Assembly (NCBI GenBank): GCA_004799545.1 | Contig: SSMU01000030.1 | Span: forward strand, 310,001 to 374,000 | Direction: 5' to 3' | DNA length: 64,000 bases | Source: Phenylobacterium sp. | GTDB lineage: Bacteria; Pseudomonadota; Alphaproteobacteria; Caulobacterales; Caulobacteraceae | In this document: one piece after another, positions 48,385 to 56,451 of the stretch | Position numbering within the stretch: position 1 is the first letter of the stretch | Layout: each line of letters opens with the position of its first letter | Translations under genes and position numbers: made by a program | Notes under the pieces: model-generated | Databases searched by the model: none | What the model was told of the DNA's origin: nothing | What the model saw: the letters and a program-made list of their open reading frames with translations, nothing else

Positions 48385-48648
48385 CTAGCTCCGCCGGCTG
48401 ACGATGTCCTTGTTGGCCTGGCGGGTCTTGGCGCCTTGGCCGGCTTCGGATTCGACCTTGAGCGCGCGGCGGTCGGTGACCTCGCCGTCGAGGTCGTCCT
48501 GCACGTCCTCGAAGGCTTCGAGCGCGGTCTCCTCGCGGCCGGGGTCGGCCTGGGCGTCCAGCTCCCGCTGTCCCACGCCCAGTCCCTGTTGCTCGGCCCG
48601 GTTGGCCTCCGGCGTGGAGGTCCGGAAGGTGCGGTCGTCTTCGGCCAT
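48385..48648 (-). CDS. small charged protein of unknown function
   Basis: 87 aa from ATG 48648, with AGGAGA upstream. Very rich in Glu, Asp, Gln, Arg and Ala (NRAEQQGLGVGQRELDAQAD; VTDRRALKVESEAGQGAKTR), probably disordered or helical, without hydrophobic core or motif I recognise. Stop is 2 bp from repeat copy B. Good ribosome-binding site and charged composition support a real gene. Confidence 0.6.
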   Translation of the reverse strand: MAEDDRTFRTSTPEANRAEQQGLGVGQRELDAQADPGREETALEAFEDVQDDLDGEVTDRRALKVESEAGQGAKTRQANKDIVSRRS

Positions 48649-48737
48649 GGGAAATCTCCTTCTCTTGCAAGGCCTCAACCCGCCGCCGCGCCGCCCGTTC
48701 CTTGCGCCCGGGCGCGGCGCCGGCTAGGCCCACATCG

Positions 48738-49898
48738 ATGCCGTCCGCGCTGCAAGCCGCCTACGACGAGCGCCTGGCCGCAGGCGACATCCGGCCCGAC
48801 CCCGCCCAGGCCGCGGGGCTTGCGGCCCTGCTCCGGCTTGAGGCCGATCTGGCCGAGGCGCCCTCCGGTCGCGGCCTGACCTCGCTGTTCAAGAAGCCCG
48901 AGGGCCAGCGCGGGGTCTACCTGTGGGGCCCGGTCGGGCGCGGCAAGTCCATGCTGATGGACCTGTTCTTCGAGGCCGTGGCCGTACCCGACAAGCGGCG
49001 CACCCACTTCCATGTGTTCATGGGCGAGGTCCACCGGCTGATCGACCAGTGGCGCAAGGGCGATCCGGCGGCGCGGCGGGCGAAGTTCGGCCAGCACCCC
49101 CCTTCTTCTTTCGGATCGGCCTTCGGCCGATCCTGGGGAGGCGATGATCCCATCCCGCCGGTCGCCGACGTGGTGGCCGACCATGCCCGCCTGCTGTGCT
49201 TCGACGAGTTCCAGGTCACCGACATCGCCGATGCGATGATCCTCGGGCGGCTGTTCGAGGCGCTGTTCGCCCGCGGCGTGACCCTGGTGGCCACCTCCAA
49301 CCGCCAGCCGGACGAGCTCTACAAGAACGGTCTCAACCGCCAGCTGTTCGAGCCGTTCATCGACCTCCTGAAGCGCCGCGTGGAGATCGTCGAGGTGGGC
49401 GGGGGGCACGACTACCGGCTCGACCGGCTGCGCGCCGCCGGGACCTGGTTCTCGCCGATCGACCCCGACAATGAGCGGAGCTTCGAGGCCCTGTGGCGCG
49501 ACATGCTGGGCAAGGCCGAGGAGACCGGCGCGACGCTCGAGGTGCTCGGCCGCAAGGTGGTCCTGCCGCACGCCTCGGGCGGGATGCTGCGGGCGAGCTT
49601 CGCCAGCCTCTGCTCGGTGGCGCTCGGCCCCAACGACTACATCGCCATCGCCGAGGCCTTCCACACGGTGTTCCTGGAAGACGTGCCCAAGCTCACCGCC
49701 AGCCGGCGCGAGGAGGCGCGGCGGCTGGTGATCCTGATCGACACCCTCTACGAGGCGCGCGCCCGGCTAATCGTGCTGGCCGACGGCCAGCCGGCGCAGC
49801 TCTATCCACAGGGCGACGGCGCCTTCGAGTTCGAGCGCACAGCGTCGCGGCTGGAGGAGATGCGCTCGGCGGACTGGCTGGAAGAGGTGGCTGCTTAG
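48738..49898 (+). CDS. zapE: cell division protein ZapE (AFG1-like ATPase)
   Basis: 386 aa from ATG 48738. Walker A GPVGRGKS (residues 64-71), VHRLIDQWRKGD, Walker B RLLCFDEFQVTDIADAMILG, sensor TLVATSNRQPDELYKNGLNR. ZapE destabilises FtsZ rings during constriction under stress; the mitochondrial homologue is Afg1. Odd: residues 120-134 (HPPSSFGSAFGRSWG), absent as far as I know from relatives, are encoded by a 45-bp stretch containing a perfect palindromic hairpin. Confidence 0.9.
   Translation: MPSALQAAYDERLAAGDIRPDPAQAAGLAALLRLEADLAEAPSGRGLTSLFKKPEGQRGVYLWGPVGRGKSMLMDLFFEAVAVPDKRRTHFHVFMGEVHRLIDQWRKGDPAARRAKFGQHPPSSFGSAFGRSWGGDDPIPPVADVVADHARLLCFDEFQVTDIADAMILGRLFEALFARGVTLVATSNRQPDELYKNGLNRQLFEPFIDLLKRRVEIVEVGGGHDYRLDRLRAAGTWFSPIDPDNERSFEALWRDMLGKAEETGATLEVLGRKVVLPHASGGMLRASFASLCSVALGPNDYIAIAEAFHTVFLEDVPKLTASRREEARRLVILIDTLYEARARLIVLADGQPAQLYPQGDGAFEFERTASRLEEMRSADWLEEVAA
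49095..49139 (+). repeat. palindromic in-frame insert within zapE
   Basis: 45 bp coding for HPPSSFGSAFGRSWG. It contains GGATCGGCC-TTC-GGCCGATCC (49113-49133), a perfect 9-bp stem. Upstream RRAKFGQ and downstream GDDPIPPVAD would join normally without it. It looks like a small palindromic element inserted in frame, as Rickettsia palindromic elements do; that comparison is by analogy only. Confidence 0.55.
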
Positions 49899-49921
49899 AT
49901 CAAAGACCCTTCCGACCTGCC

Positions 49922-49980
49922 CCTCTCCTAGGCGCGCAGCGCCGTGGGAGAGGTTGGGTGAGGGCGACGCCGGCGGTCTG
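49922..49980 (+). repeat. inverted repeat, left copy, flanking the 153-aa secreted-protein gene
   Basis: Begins CCTCTCCTAGGCGCGCAGCG and matches the reverse complement of 50722-50778 at about 85% over ~55 bp. Contains the internal hairpin CTCTCC...GGAGAG. In the 217-bp gap after zapE. Confidence 0.65.
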
Positions 49981-50115
49981 GCCAGCCTCGGTATTGGGTC
50001 GGAAGGGGCTTCGTCGCGAGCAAACGATTCGCCAGCGAGGCTTCGCCCCCGGAGAGGCTTGCGCAGCGCTCCACGGCGCGCCCTCTGAGATTGAGGGTCT
50101 CCCGAAGCGCAATTC

Positions 50116-50577
50116 TTAGAGTGAAGCGTCCGTTGGTTCGCCCAACGCCGCCGCGATTGGCGCGCACACATGCTTCATGGGGTGTCCCATGCCGCTGGCA
50201 GACGCGGTAATTTTAACCGAGATATCGAGCCCGTCCTTCTGCTCGGTGAGCAGGAAATTCAGCGCGATGTGATTTTCACCGCCGTTGCCCACCGCCGTGG
50301 CCGTGATCGAGCCGACTTCCCGATCTGAGGCTGCGATCGTGAAGCCATCCTTGACGAGCTCGCGATAAGCCCGAGTGAAGGCTGTTGGCGCCGTAACGCC
50401 GTGGATAGTCGCGTGTGATTGATATGTCGCGGTGGTGGGCGCGAGGAGACCCAATAGAATATTTGGCGTCTTACTCGTGAAATTCGCTTCGCATTCGGAA
50501 GCTGCATTTGCAGGAACGCTGCCTAACAAGGCTACCGCGACTACGGGCAACAAAGCCAAACCAAGGCGTCTCTTCAT
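50116..50577 (-). CDS. secreted protein of unknown function, lower-GC gene
   Basis: 153 aa. Signal peptide MKRRLGLALLPVVAVALLG then ANA-ASE cleavage. The mature part starts with Cys-containing SECEANFTSKTPN and has a second Cys near the end (KHVCAPIAAALG), a possible disulfide. Two 60-base samples from the gene are 53% and 55% GC against 65-72% in zapE, so it may be acquired. Inverted repeats frame it at 49922-49980 and 50722-50778. No family recognised. Confidence 0.65.
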   Translation of the reverse strand: MKRRLGLALLPVVAVALLGSVPANAASECEANFTSKTPNILLGLLAPTTATYQSHATIHGVTAPTAFTRAYRELVKDGFTIAASDREVGSITATAVGNGGENHIALNFLLTEQKDGLDISVKITASASGMGHPMKHVCAPIAAALGEPTDASL

Positions 50578-50721
50578 CTATAAGCCTCCCCGATCCGCGG
50601 GCACCGTTGCATGCAAGTATTCGCATGTCGATATCGTCGTTCTCCGAATGGTGCGGCTGTTCGGCCGCAACGTTCGCGCTTGGCCGTGAGCGGGCTTGCG
50701 GGTCCAACGTCGGCGTGAGTC

Positions 50722-50778
50722 GGTCCGCCAGCGCCGACCTCACCCAGCCTCTCCCACGGTGCTGCGCGCCTGGGAGAG
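50722..50778 (-). repeat. inverted repeat, right copy, flanking the 153-aa secreted-protein gene
   Basis: Reverse complement of the left copy at 49922-49980 with about 85% identity; reads CCTCTCCCAGGCGCGCAGCA on the minus strand. Lies just downstream of the LysR gene stop at 50788. Confidence 0.65.
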
Positions 50779-50787
50779 GAGCGGACT

Positions 50788-51669
50788 TCAAGCCCTCAGG
50801 CTCTCCACCAGCTCCTGGGCGTAGGGGCGCAGGGCCTCGTCGGCGCGGACGACGATCTTCAGCTCGCGGAGCGCCCAGTCGTCGGCGAGCTGGACGACGG
50901 CGAGGGCCATGGTCTTGGCGGCCCGGGTGGCCGTGGTCTGCGGCACCACGCCGACGCCCACGCCGCATTCGACGAGGCGGCAGACCGCGTCGAAGCTGCG
51001 CAGCTGGACGCGCAGGCGCAGCGGCCGGCCCTCGCGGGCGGCGCGGCCGGTGAGGAAGCGTTGCCAGGAGCTGGAGCGCTCCAGGCCCACGAGCTCGTAG
51101 TCCAGCACCTCGGCGAAGGCGACGGCGGCCCGCGCCGCCAGCGGATGGCCCTTGGAGGTGACCACAACGAAGCGGTCGGAGCGGAACGGATAGGTGGCCA
51201 GCGCCCCCACCTCGACGGTGCCGGCGACGATGCCGATGTCGGCCACCCCCTCGGCGATCAGGCCGACGATCTCGTCGGAGAGGCGTTCTTCCAGATCAAC
51301 GCTCACCTGGGGATGCTCGGCCAGGAAGGAGGACAGCGCCTCGGGCAGGAATTCGGTGAGCGCATTGGTGTTGGCCAGCAGCCGAACCTCGCCGCCCAGG
51401 CCGCCGGCGAAGGCCCCGAGGTCCTCCTTCAGCCGCGCGCTCTGCGCCAGGATGGTCCGCGCATGCTTCAGCAGGGTGCGCCCGGCCGGCGTCGGGGCGA
51501 CACCCTGGCGCGAGCGGGTCAGCAGCGGCGCGCCCAGCGCCTCCTCCATGCCGCGGATGCGGGTCGAGGCGGCGGCCAGCGCCAGGGCGGCCTTCTCGGC
51601 CCCGGCGGTGATCGAGCCTTCGTCGACCACGTCGCAGAACAGCTTCAAGTCGGTGAGGTCGAACCGCAT
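50788..51669 (-). CDS. LysR-family transcriptional regulator
   Basis: 293 aa from ATG 51669. N-terminal LysR winged helix DLKLFCDVVDEGSITAGAEK, ALALAAASTRIRGMEEALGA, LLTRSRQGVAPTPAGRTLL, followed by a periplasmic-binding-type effector domain (GEVRLLANTNALTEFLPEAL; GVADIGIVAGTVEVGALATY). Target unknown. It is divergent from the 94-aa gene at 51972, the usual place for a LysR target, across a 302-bp spacer. Confidence 0.9.
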   Translation of the reverse strand: MRFDLTDLKLFCDVVDEGSITAGAEKAALALAAASTRIRGMEEALGAPLLTRSRQGVAPTPAGRTLLKHARTILAQSARLKEDLGAFAGGLGGEVRLLANTNALTEFLPEALSSFLAEHPQVSVDLEERLSDEIVGLIAEGVADIGIVAGTVEVGALATYPFRSDRFVVVTSKGHPLAARAAVAFAEVLDYELVGLERSSSWQRFLTGRAAREGRPLRLRVQLRSFDAVCRLVECGVGVGVVPQTTATRAAKTMALAVVQLADDWALRELKIVVRADEALRPYAQELVESLRA

Positions 51670-51971
51670 CCTTCGCCTTTCGCCTTCCTTTCCCGCGCAG
51701 CGGGAGAGGGGGACCGTCCGGGGACGCCCGCGCAGGCGGGCGGAACACCGGATGGTGGAGAGGGAAGGCCGGCGCACTGCCTGCGGCTCGCCCTATCCAC
51801 CGTTCGCTCTCCGCCTCGCCGGGGCGAGGCTCGGCGAGCGGTCCCCCTTTCCCATGAATGGGAAAGGAACCGCCTTCCTTCGCCTTTTGCGAAGGAAGGC
51901 TACAACAAACACGCATTGTTACGCCAGGTGGATCGGCGGAGACTTCGCGGCATCCGAAGTCAGGTGTCGCC
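51670..51971. repeat. 302-bp noncoding spacer full of palindromes
   Basis: No gene is seen. Contains GGGAGAGGGGGACCG near 51701 and its inverted partner (CGGTCCCCCTTTCCC near 51840), a perfect hairpin CCTTTCCCAT-GA-ATGGGAAAGG (51846-51867), and another GCCTTCCTTCGC-CTTTT-GCGAAGGAAGGC (51872-51900). A repeat element seems to have inserted between LysR and its divergent neighbour. The true promoters of both genes must lie in the remainder. Confidence 0.7.
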
Positions 51972-52256
51972 ATGATCACCTTCATCGTCGAACGCACCGT
52001 GCCGCCCGCCCTGCACATCGAGGACCCCGACAACGTCGCCCTGCACTGCCGCTGGGCGGCCGACGCCTACCGCGCGGCGGGCGTCTTCTGGTTCGGCGGC
52101 CTGGTCACCGATCGCGGCATGTTCGGCCTGGTCGCGGCGGAGGCGGCTGAGGACCTGGAGCGCTATCGGACCTCGCTCGGCATCGCCGAAGCCGACATGA
52201 GCCTGCGCCGGGTGCTGCGGCCGGTCGGACCGTTCTTCGCCGCGCCGCGGACATGA
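51972..52256 (+). CDS. small protein of unknown function (DUF4242-like?)
   Basis: 94 aa from ATG 51972. Begins MITFIVERTVPPAL and has WAADAYRAAGVFWFGGLVTD, then LRRVLRPVGPFFA, suggesting a ferredoxin-like alpha/beta fold as in DUF4242 or YCII-like proteins; that is a guess by pattern. No catalytic motif is clear. Divergent from LysR, 90 bp upstream of sdhC. Confidence 0.6.
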   Translation: MITFIVERTVPPALHIEDPDNVALHCRWAADAYRAAGVFWFGGLVTDRGMFGLVAAEAAEDLERYRTSLGIAEADMSLRRVLRPVGPFFAAPRT

Positions 52257-52346
52257 GCCGGAAAGTTCGCCCCGGCTTCGTTGACACCCCCGGGCGGCGG
52301 CTTAAGAACGCACCCGTCACCTGAGGACGCCGGAGGCCGCTACCCC

Positions 52347-52754
52347 ATGACCGACGCAGCGAAGGCTCCCCGCGAACGACCGCTCTCGCCGCACCTGCAG
52401 ATCTGGCGATGGCACATCACCATGCTGACCTCGATCCTGCACCGGGCGACCGGGGTGGCGCTCTATGTGGGCGCCCTGATCGGGGCGGCCTGGGCGATCG
52501 CCCTGGCCCGCGGGCCGGAGAGCTATGCGACCTTCAAGGGCCTGCTGGGCTCACCGCTGGGCAAGCTGGTGATGTTTGGCCTGACGCTGAGCTACTTCTA
52601 CCACCTGGCCAACGGCGTCCGGCACCTGGTCTGGGACACCGGCAAGGGGCTCGACAAACACACCGCCAGCGCCACGGCCATCGTGGTCATGGCCTTCGCG
52701 GTCGCCGCCACCGTCGCCGTCTGGGCCATCGCCTTCATGACCGGAGCCGCCTGA
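52347..52754 (+). CDS. sdhC: succinate dehydrogenase cytochrome b556 subunit
   Basis: 135 aa from ATG 52347. RPLSPHLQIWRWHITMLTSI (SdhC signature), LHRATGVALYVGALIGAAWA, and heme-ligand His in LSYFYHLANGVRHLVWDTGK. Three transmembrane helices. Anchors complex II and binds quinone and heme b with SdhD. Its stop overlaps the sdhD start (TGATG). Confidence 0.95.
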   Translation: MTDAAKAPRERPLSPHLQIWRWHITMLTSILHRATGVALYVGALIGAAWAIALARGPESYATFKGLLGSPLGKLVMFGLTLSYFYHLANGVRHLVWDTGKGLDKHTASATAIVVMAFAVAATVAVWAIAFMTGAA

Positions 52755-53143
52755 TGCGAAACTATCGCACCCCGCTCCGCCGGGCCCGCGGCCTCGGCTC
52801 GGCCAAGCACGGCGTCGGGTCCTGGATCTCCGAGCGGGTGGGGGCCATCGCCCTGGTCCCCCTGACCCTCTGGGCCGTGTTCGGCGTGCTCAGGCTGGCC
52901 GGCGGCGACTACGGCGCGGCGGTGGCCTGGATCGGCCAGCCGCTGAACGCGGTGCTGATGGTGCTGACCATCGCCATCGCCTTCTTCCACATGCATGCGG
53001 GCCTGCGGGTGGTGGTCGAGGACTACATCCACGTCACCCTGAACAAGAGCGCGCTGCTGATCCTCAACCTGTTCGTCTGCGGGCTGTCGGCGGCGCTGGC
53101 CATCTTCTCGATCCTCAAAGTCGCGCTGGGAGGCGCTGCCTGA
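52754..53143 (+). CDS. sdhD: succinate dehydrogenase membrane anchor subunit
   Basis: 129 aa from ATG 52754. RTPLRRARGLGSAKHGVGSW, three helices, and FHMHAGLRVVVEDYIH with candidate heme/quinone residues. Completes the membrane domain of complex II. sdhA follows after 4 bp. Confidence 0.93.
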   Translation: MRNYRTPLRRARGLGSAKHGVGSWISERVGAIALVPLTLWAVFGVLRLAGGDYGAAVAWIGQPLNAVLMVLTIAIAFFHMHAGLRVVVEDYIHVTLNKSALLILNLFVCGLSAALAIFSILKVALGGAA

Positions 53144-53147
53144 CGCC

Positions 53148-54935
53148 ATGGCGACCTACGAGTTCATCGACCACAAGTACGACGTCGTGGTGGTCGGGGC
53201 GGGTGGCTCGGGCCTGCGCGCCGCGCTCGGCTGCGCCCAGGCGGGCCTGAAGACCGCCTGCGTCTCCAAGGTCTTCCCGACGCGGTCGCACACGGTGGCG
53301 GCGCAGGGCGGCATCTCCGCCAGTCTCGGCAACATGGGCGAGGATGACTGGCGCTGGCACATGTACGACACCGTCAAGGGGTCGGACTGGCTGGGCGACC
53401 AGGACGCCATTGAATACATGGTCCGCAACGCCCCAGCCGCGGTCTACGAGTTGGAGCACTGGGGCGTGCCGTTCTCGCGGACCGACGAGGGTAAGATCTA
53501 CCAGCGCGCCTTCGGCGGCATGACCCGCAACTTCGGCGAGGCGCCGATCCAGCGCACCTGCGCGGCGGCCGACCGCACCGGCCACGCCATGCTGCACACC
53601 ATGTACGGCCAGTCGCTGGCCCACGAGACCGAGTTCTTCATCGAGTACTTCGCCCTCGACCTGATCATGGACGAAGGCGTCTGCCGGGGCGTCACCGCCT
53701 GGAAGCTGGACGACGGCACCCTGCACCGTTTCCAGGCGCAGCTGGTGATCCTGGCGACCGGCGGCTACGGCCGGGCCTACTTCTCCTGCACCAGCGCCCA
53801 CACCTGCACCGGCGACGGCAACGCCATGGCGCTGCGGGCCGGCCTGCCGCTGCAGGACATGGAGTTCGTGCAGTTCCACCCCACGGGGATCTACGGCGCC
53901 GGATGCCTGATCACCGAGGGCGCGCGGGGCGAGGGCGGTTACCTGACCAATTCCGAGGGCGAGCGGTTCATGGAGCGCTATGCGCCCAGCGTGAAGGACC
54001 TGGCGCCCCGCGACATGGTCTCCCGCGCCATGACCATCGAGATCCGCGAGGGCCGCGGGGTGGGGCCGAAGAAGGACCACATCAATCTGCACCTCGACCA
54101 CCTGGACCCCAAGATCCTGGCCGAGCGGCTGCCGGGCATCTCGGAGAGCGCCAGGATCTTCGCCGGCGTCGACGTGACCAAGGAGCCGATCCCGGTCCTG
54201 CCGACGGTGCACTACAACATGGGCGGCATCCCCACGAACTTCTATTCCGAGGTGGTCACCAAGACCGGCAAGGACCCCGACCAGGTGGTGCCCGGCCTGA
54301 TGGCGGTGGGCGAGGCGGCGTGCGTGTCGGTGCACGGTGCGAACCGCCTGGGGTCAAACTCCCTGATCGATCTGGTGGTGTTCGGCCGCTCCGCCGCGCT
54401 CCGCGCCGCCGACACGATCAAGGCCGGCGACAAGCAGCCGGAGCTCGCCGACGCCATGACGGCCGGCCACCTGGCCCGCTTCGACCGGCTGCGCAACGCC
54501 AAGGGCAAGACCACCACCGCCGCCCTGCGGCTGGAGATGCAGCAGGCCATGCAGGAGGACGCGGCGGTGTTCCGCACCGGCGCGAGCCTGAAGTCCGGCG
54601 TCAAGCGGCTCGCCGCGGCGCACGCCAAGCGCAAGGACCTCAACATCACCGACCGCGGGCTGATCTGGAACACCGACCTGATGGAGACCCTCGAGCTCGA
54701 CAACCTGATCGGCCAGGCGGTGGTCACCGTGAACGGGGCGCTGAACCGCACCGAGAGCCGCGGGGCGCACGCCCGCGAGGACTTCGCCGCCCGCGACGAC
54801 AGGGCCTGGATGAAGCACACCCTGACCTGGCTCGACGACGCCACCGGCAAGGTGAAGATCGACTTCCGGCCGGTGCATTCCTTCACCATGACCAACGACA
54901 TCGCCTACATCCCGCCCAAGGCGCGGGTCTACTGA
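53148..54935 (+). CDS. sdhA: succinate dehydrogenase flavoprotein subunit
   Basis: 595 aa. FAD-binding VVVVGAGGSGLRAALGCAQA, the covalent-FAD His in PTRSHTVAAQGGI, substrate-binding QFHPTGIYGAGCLITEGARG and RLGSNSLIDLVVFGRSAA. Oxidises succinate to fumarate and links the TCA cycle to the respiratory chain. The order sdhC-sdhD-sdhA is normal, but sdhB is separated by a methyltransferase gene. Confidence 0.97.
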   Translation: MATYEFIDHKYDVVVVGAGGSGLRAALGCAQAGLKTACVSKVFPTRSHTVAAQGGISASLGNMGEDDWRWHMYDTVKGSDWLGDQDAIEYMVRNAPAAVYELEHWGVPFSRTDEGKIYQRAFGGMTRNFGEAPIQRTCAAADRTGHAMLHTMYGQSLAHETEFFIEYFALDLIMDEGVCRGVTAWKLDDGTLHRFQAQLVILATGGYGRAYFSCTSAHTCTGDGNAMALRAGLPLQDMEFVQFHPTGIYGAGCLITEGARGEGGYLTNSEGERFMERYAPSVKDLAPRDMVSRAMTIEIREGRGVGPKKDHINLHLDHLDPKILAERLPGISESARIFAGVDVTKEPIPVLPTVHYNMGGIPTNFYSEVVTKTGKDPDQVVPGLMAVGEAACVSVHGANRLGSNSLIDLVVFGRSAALRAADTIKAGDKQPELADAMTAGHLARFDRLRNAKGKTTTAALRLEMQQAMQEDAAVFRTGASLKSGVKRLAAAHAKRKDLNITDRGLIWNTDLMETLELDNLIGQAVVTVNGALNRTESRGAHAREDFAARDDRAWMKHTLTWLDDATGKVKIDFRPVHSFTMTNDIAYIPPKARVY

Positions 54936-54942
54936 GCCGGCC

Positions 54943-55656
54943 ATGAACGCTCCCGCCCCGCCGGCGATCGCGTGGTTCCACTCGTTCAGCTTTCCGGACG
55001 GCGAGGCCGTGCGCGGCTTGAAGGAGCCTGAGGTCCTGCAGGCCGAGGCGGATGCGATCTTCGCGGACGGCGTGGCCGGCAAGAGCGTGCTCGACGTGGG
55101 CGCCTGGGACGGCTTCTTCTCCTTCGAGGCCGAGCGGCGCGGCGCCGCCCGGGTGCTGGCCACCGATCACTTCTGCTGGTCGGGCGAGGGCTGGGGGACC
55201 AAGGCCGGCTTCGACTACGCGCACCGCAAGCTGGGCTCCCGGGTCGAGACCCTGGATATCGACGTGCCGGACATCTCGCTCGAGACCGTTGGCGCGTTCG
55301 ACGTGGTGCTGTTCCTGGGCGTCCTCTACCACGTCAAGGATCCGCTGCGGTGCCTGGAGCGGCTCGCGGCGGTGACCCGCGAGCTGCTGGTGATCGAGAC
55401 CGAGACGGCGTTCGACATCCTGCCCTGGCCGCTGATGCGGTTCTACGAGGACGCCGCGCTCAACGACGATCCCACCAACTTCTGGGCGCCCAACCGCGCC
55501 TGCCTGGCCGCCATGCTGCGGCAGGTGGGCCTTGGCGACAGCGCCATCCGCACCGCGCCCTGGCTGCGCAAGAGCTGGCGCACCCCCGACCTCTACTGGA
55601 AGCGCGACCGCGTCATCGCCCACGCCCGGCGCGACGCCGCCCGCACCGCACATTAG
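54943..55656 (+). CDS. class I SAM methyltransferase lying between sdhA and sdhB
   Basis: 237 aa from ATG 54943, 7 bp after sdhA. SAM motif VLDVGAWDGFFSFEAERRGA, VLATDHFCWSGEGWG, FDVVLFLGVLYHVKDPLRCL, then LLVIETETAFDILPWPLMRF. The N-terminal IAWFHSFSFPDG resembles DUF1698/CmoB-type tRNA wobble-uridine modifying proteins, but the full CmoB domain is not present. Real target unknown; its place inside the sdh operon is unusual. Confidence 0.8.
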   Translation: MNAPAPPAIAWFHSFSFPDGEAVRGLKEPEVLQAEADAIFADGVAGKSVLDVGAWDGFFSFEAERRGAARVLATDHFCWSGEGWGTKAGFDYAHRKLGSRVETLDIDVPDISLETVGAFDVVLFLGVLYHVKDPLRCLERLAAVTRELLVIETETAFDILPWPLMRFYEDAALNDDPTNFWAPNRACLAAMLRQVGLGDSAIRTAPWLRKSWRTPDLYWKRDRVIAHARRDAARTAH

Positions 55657-55668
55657 GAAACGCACCCG

Positions 55669-56451
55669 ATGGTCCAGCTGACGCTTCCGAAGAACTCCCA
55701 GGTCAAGAAGGGCCGCCATTTCCCGGCGCCCGAGGGGGCCACGCGGGTCAAGACCTTCAAGATCTACCGCTACGATCCGGAGGAGCCCGAGAACCCGCAC
55801 TGGGACACCTATGACGTCGACGTCGACGCCTGCGGGCCGATGGTCCTGGACGTGCTGATCCACATCAAGAGCACCGTGGATTCGACCCTGGCCTTCCGGC
55901 GGTCCTGCCGCGAGGGCGTCTGCGGCTCGTGCGCCATGAACATCGGCGGCCGCAATACGCTGGCCTGCACCCACGGCTGGGCGGAGATCCCCGGCAAGGA
56001 CTGCCAGGTGAGCCCGCTGCCCTCCATGCCGGTGCTGAAGGACCTGATCCCGGACCTCACCCTGTTCTACGCCCAGTACGCCTCCATCGAGCCGTGGCTG
56101 CACACGGACACGCCGGAGCCACAAAAGGAGTGGATCCAGTCGCCGGAAGATCGCGAGAAACTGGACGGCCTCTACGAATGCATCCTCTGCGCCTGCTGCA
56201 CGACCTCCTGCCCCAGCTATTGGTGGAACGGCGAGAAGTACCTGGGCCCGGCGACCCTGCTGCAGGCCTATCGCTGGCTGGTCGATTCCCGCGACGAGGC
56301 GACCGGCGAGCGGCTGGACGCGCTGGAGGATCCGTTCAAGCTCTATCGATGCCACACGATCATGAACTGCGCCCAGGTCTGCCCCAAGGGCCTGAACCCC
56401 GCCAAGGCGATCGCCGAGGTCAAGAAGCTGCTGGTCGAGCGCGTGGTGTGA
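55669..56451 (+). CDS. sdhB: succinate dehydrogenase iron-sulfur subunit
   Basis: 260 aa. 2Fe-2S motif SCREGVCGSCAMNIGGRNTL, then 4Fe-4S CILCACCTTSCPSYWW and 3Fe-4S CHTIMNCAQVCPKGLNPAKA. Passes electrons from FAD to quinone. It is coupled by GTGA overlap to a Sel1-repeat gene. Confidence 0.97.
   Translation: MVQLTLPKNSQVKKGRHFPAPEGATRVKTFKIYRYDPEEPENPHWDTYDVDVDACGPMVLDVLIHIKSTVDSTLAFRRSCREGVCGSCAMNIGGRNTLACTHGWAEIPGKDCQVSPLPSMPVLKDLIPDLTLFYAQYASIEPWLHTDTPEPQKEWIQSPEDREKLDGLYECILCACCTTSCPSYWWNGEKYLGPATLLQAYRWLVDSRDEATGERLDALEDPFKLYRCHTIMNCAQVCPKGLNPAKAIAEVKKLLVERVV

Noticed and set aside
48155..48733. 192-codon minus-strand frame spanning repeat B
   Set aside because: It crosses the repeat and the end of mmsA in the wrong strand; the 87-aa gene in another frame has a proper ribosome-binding site.
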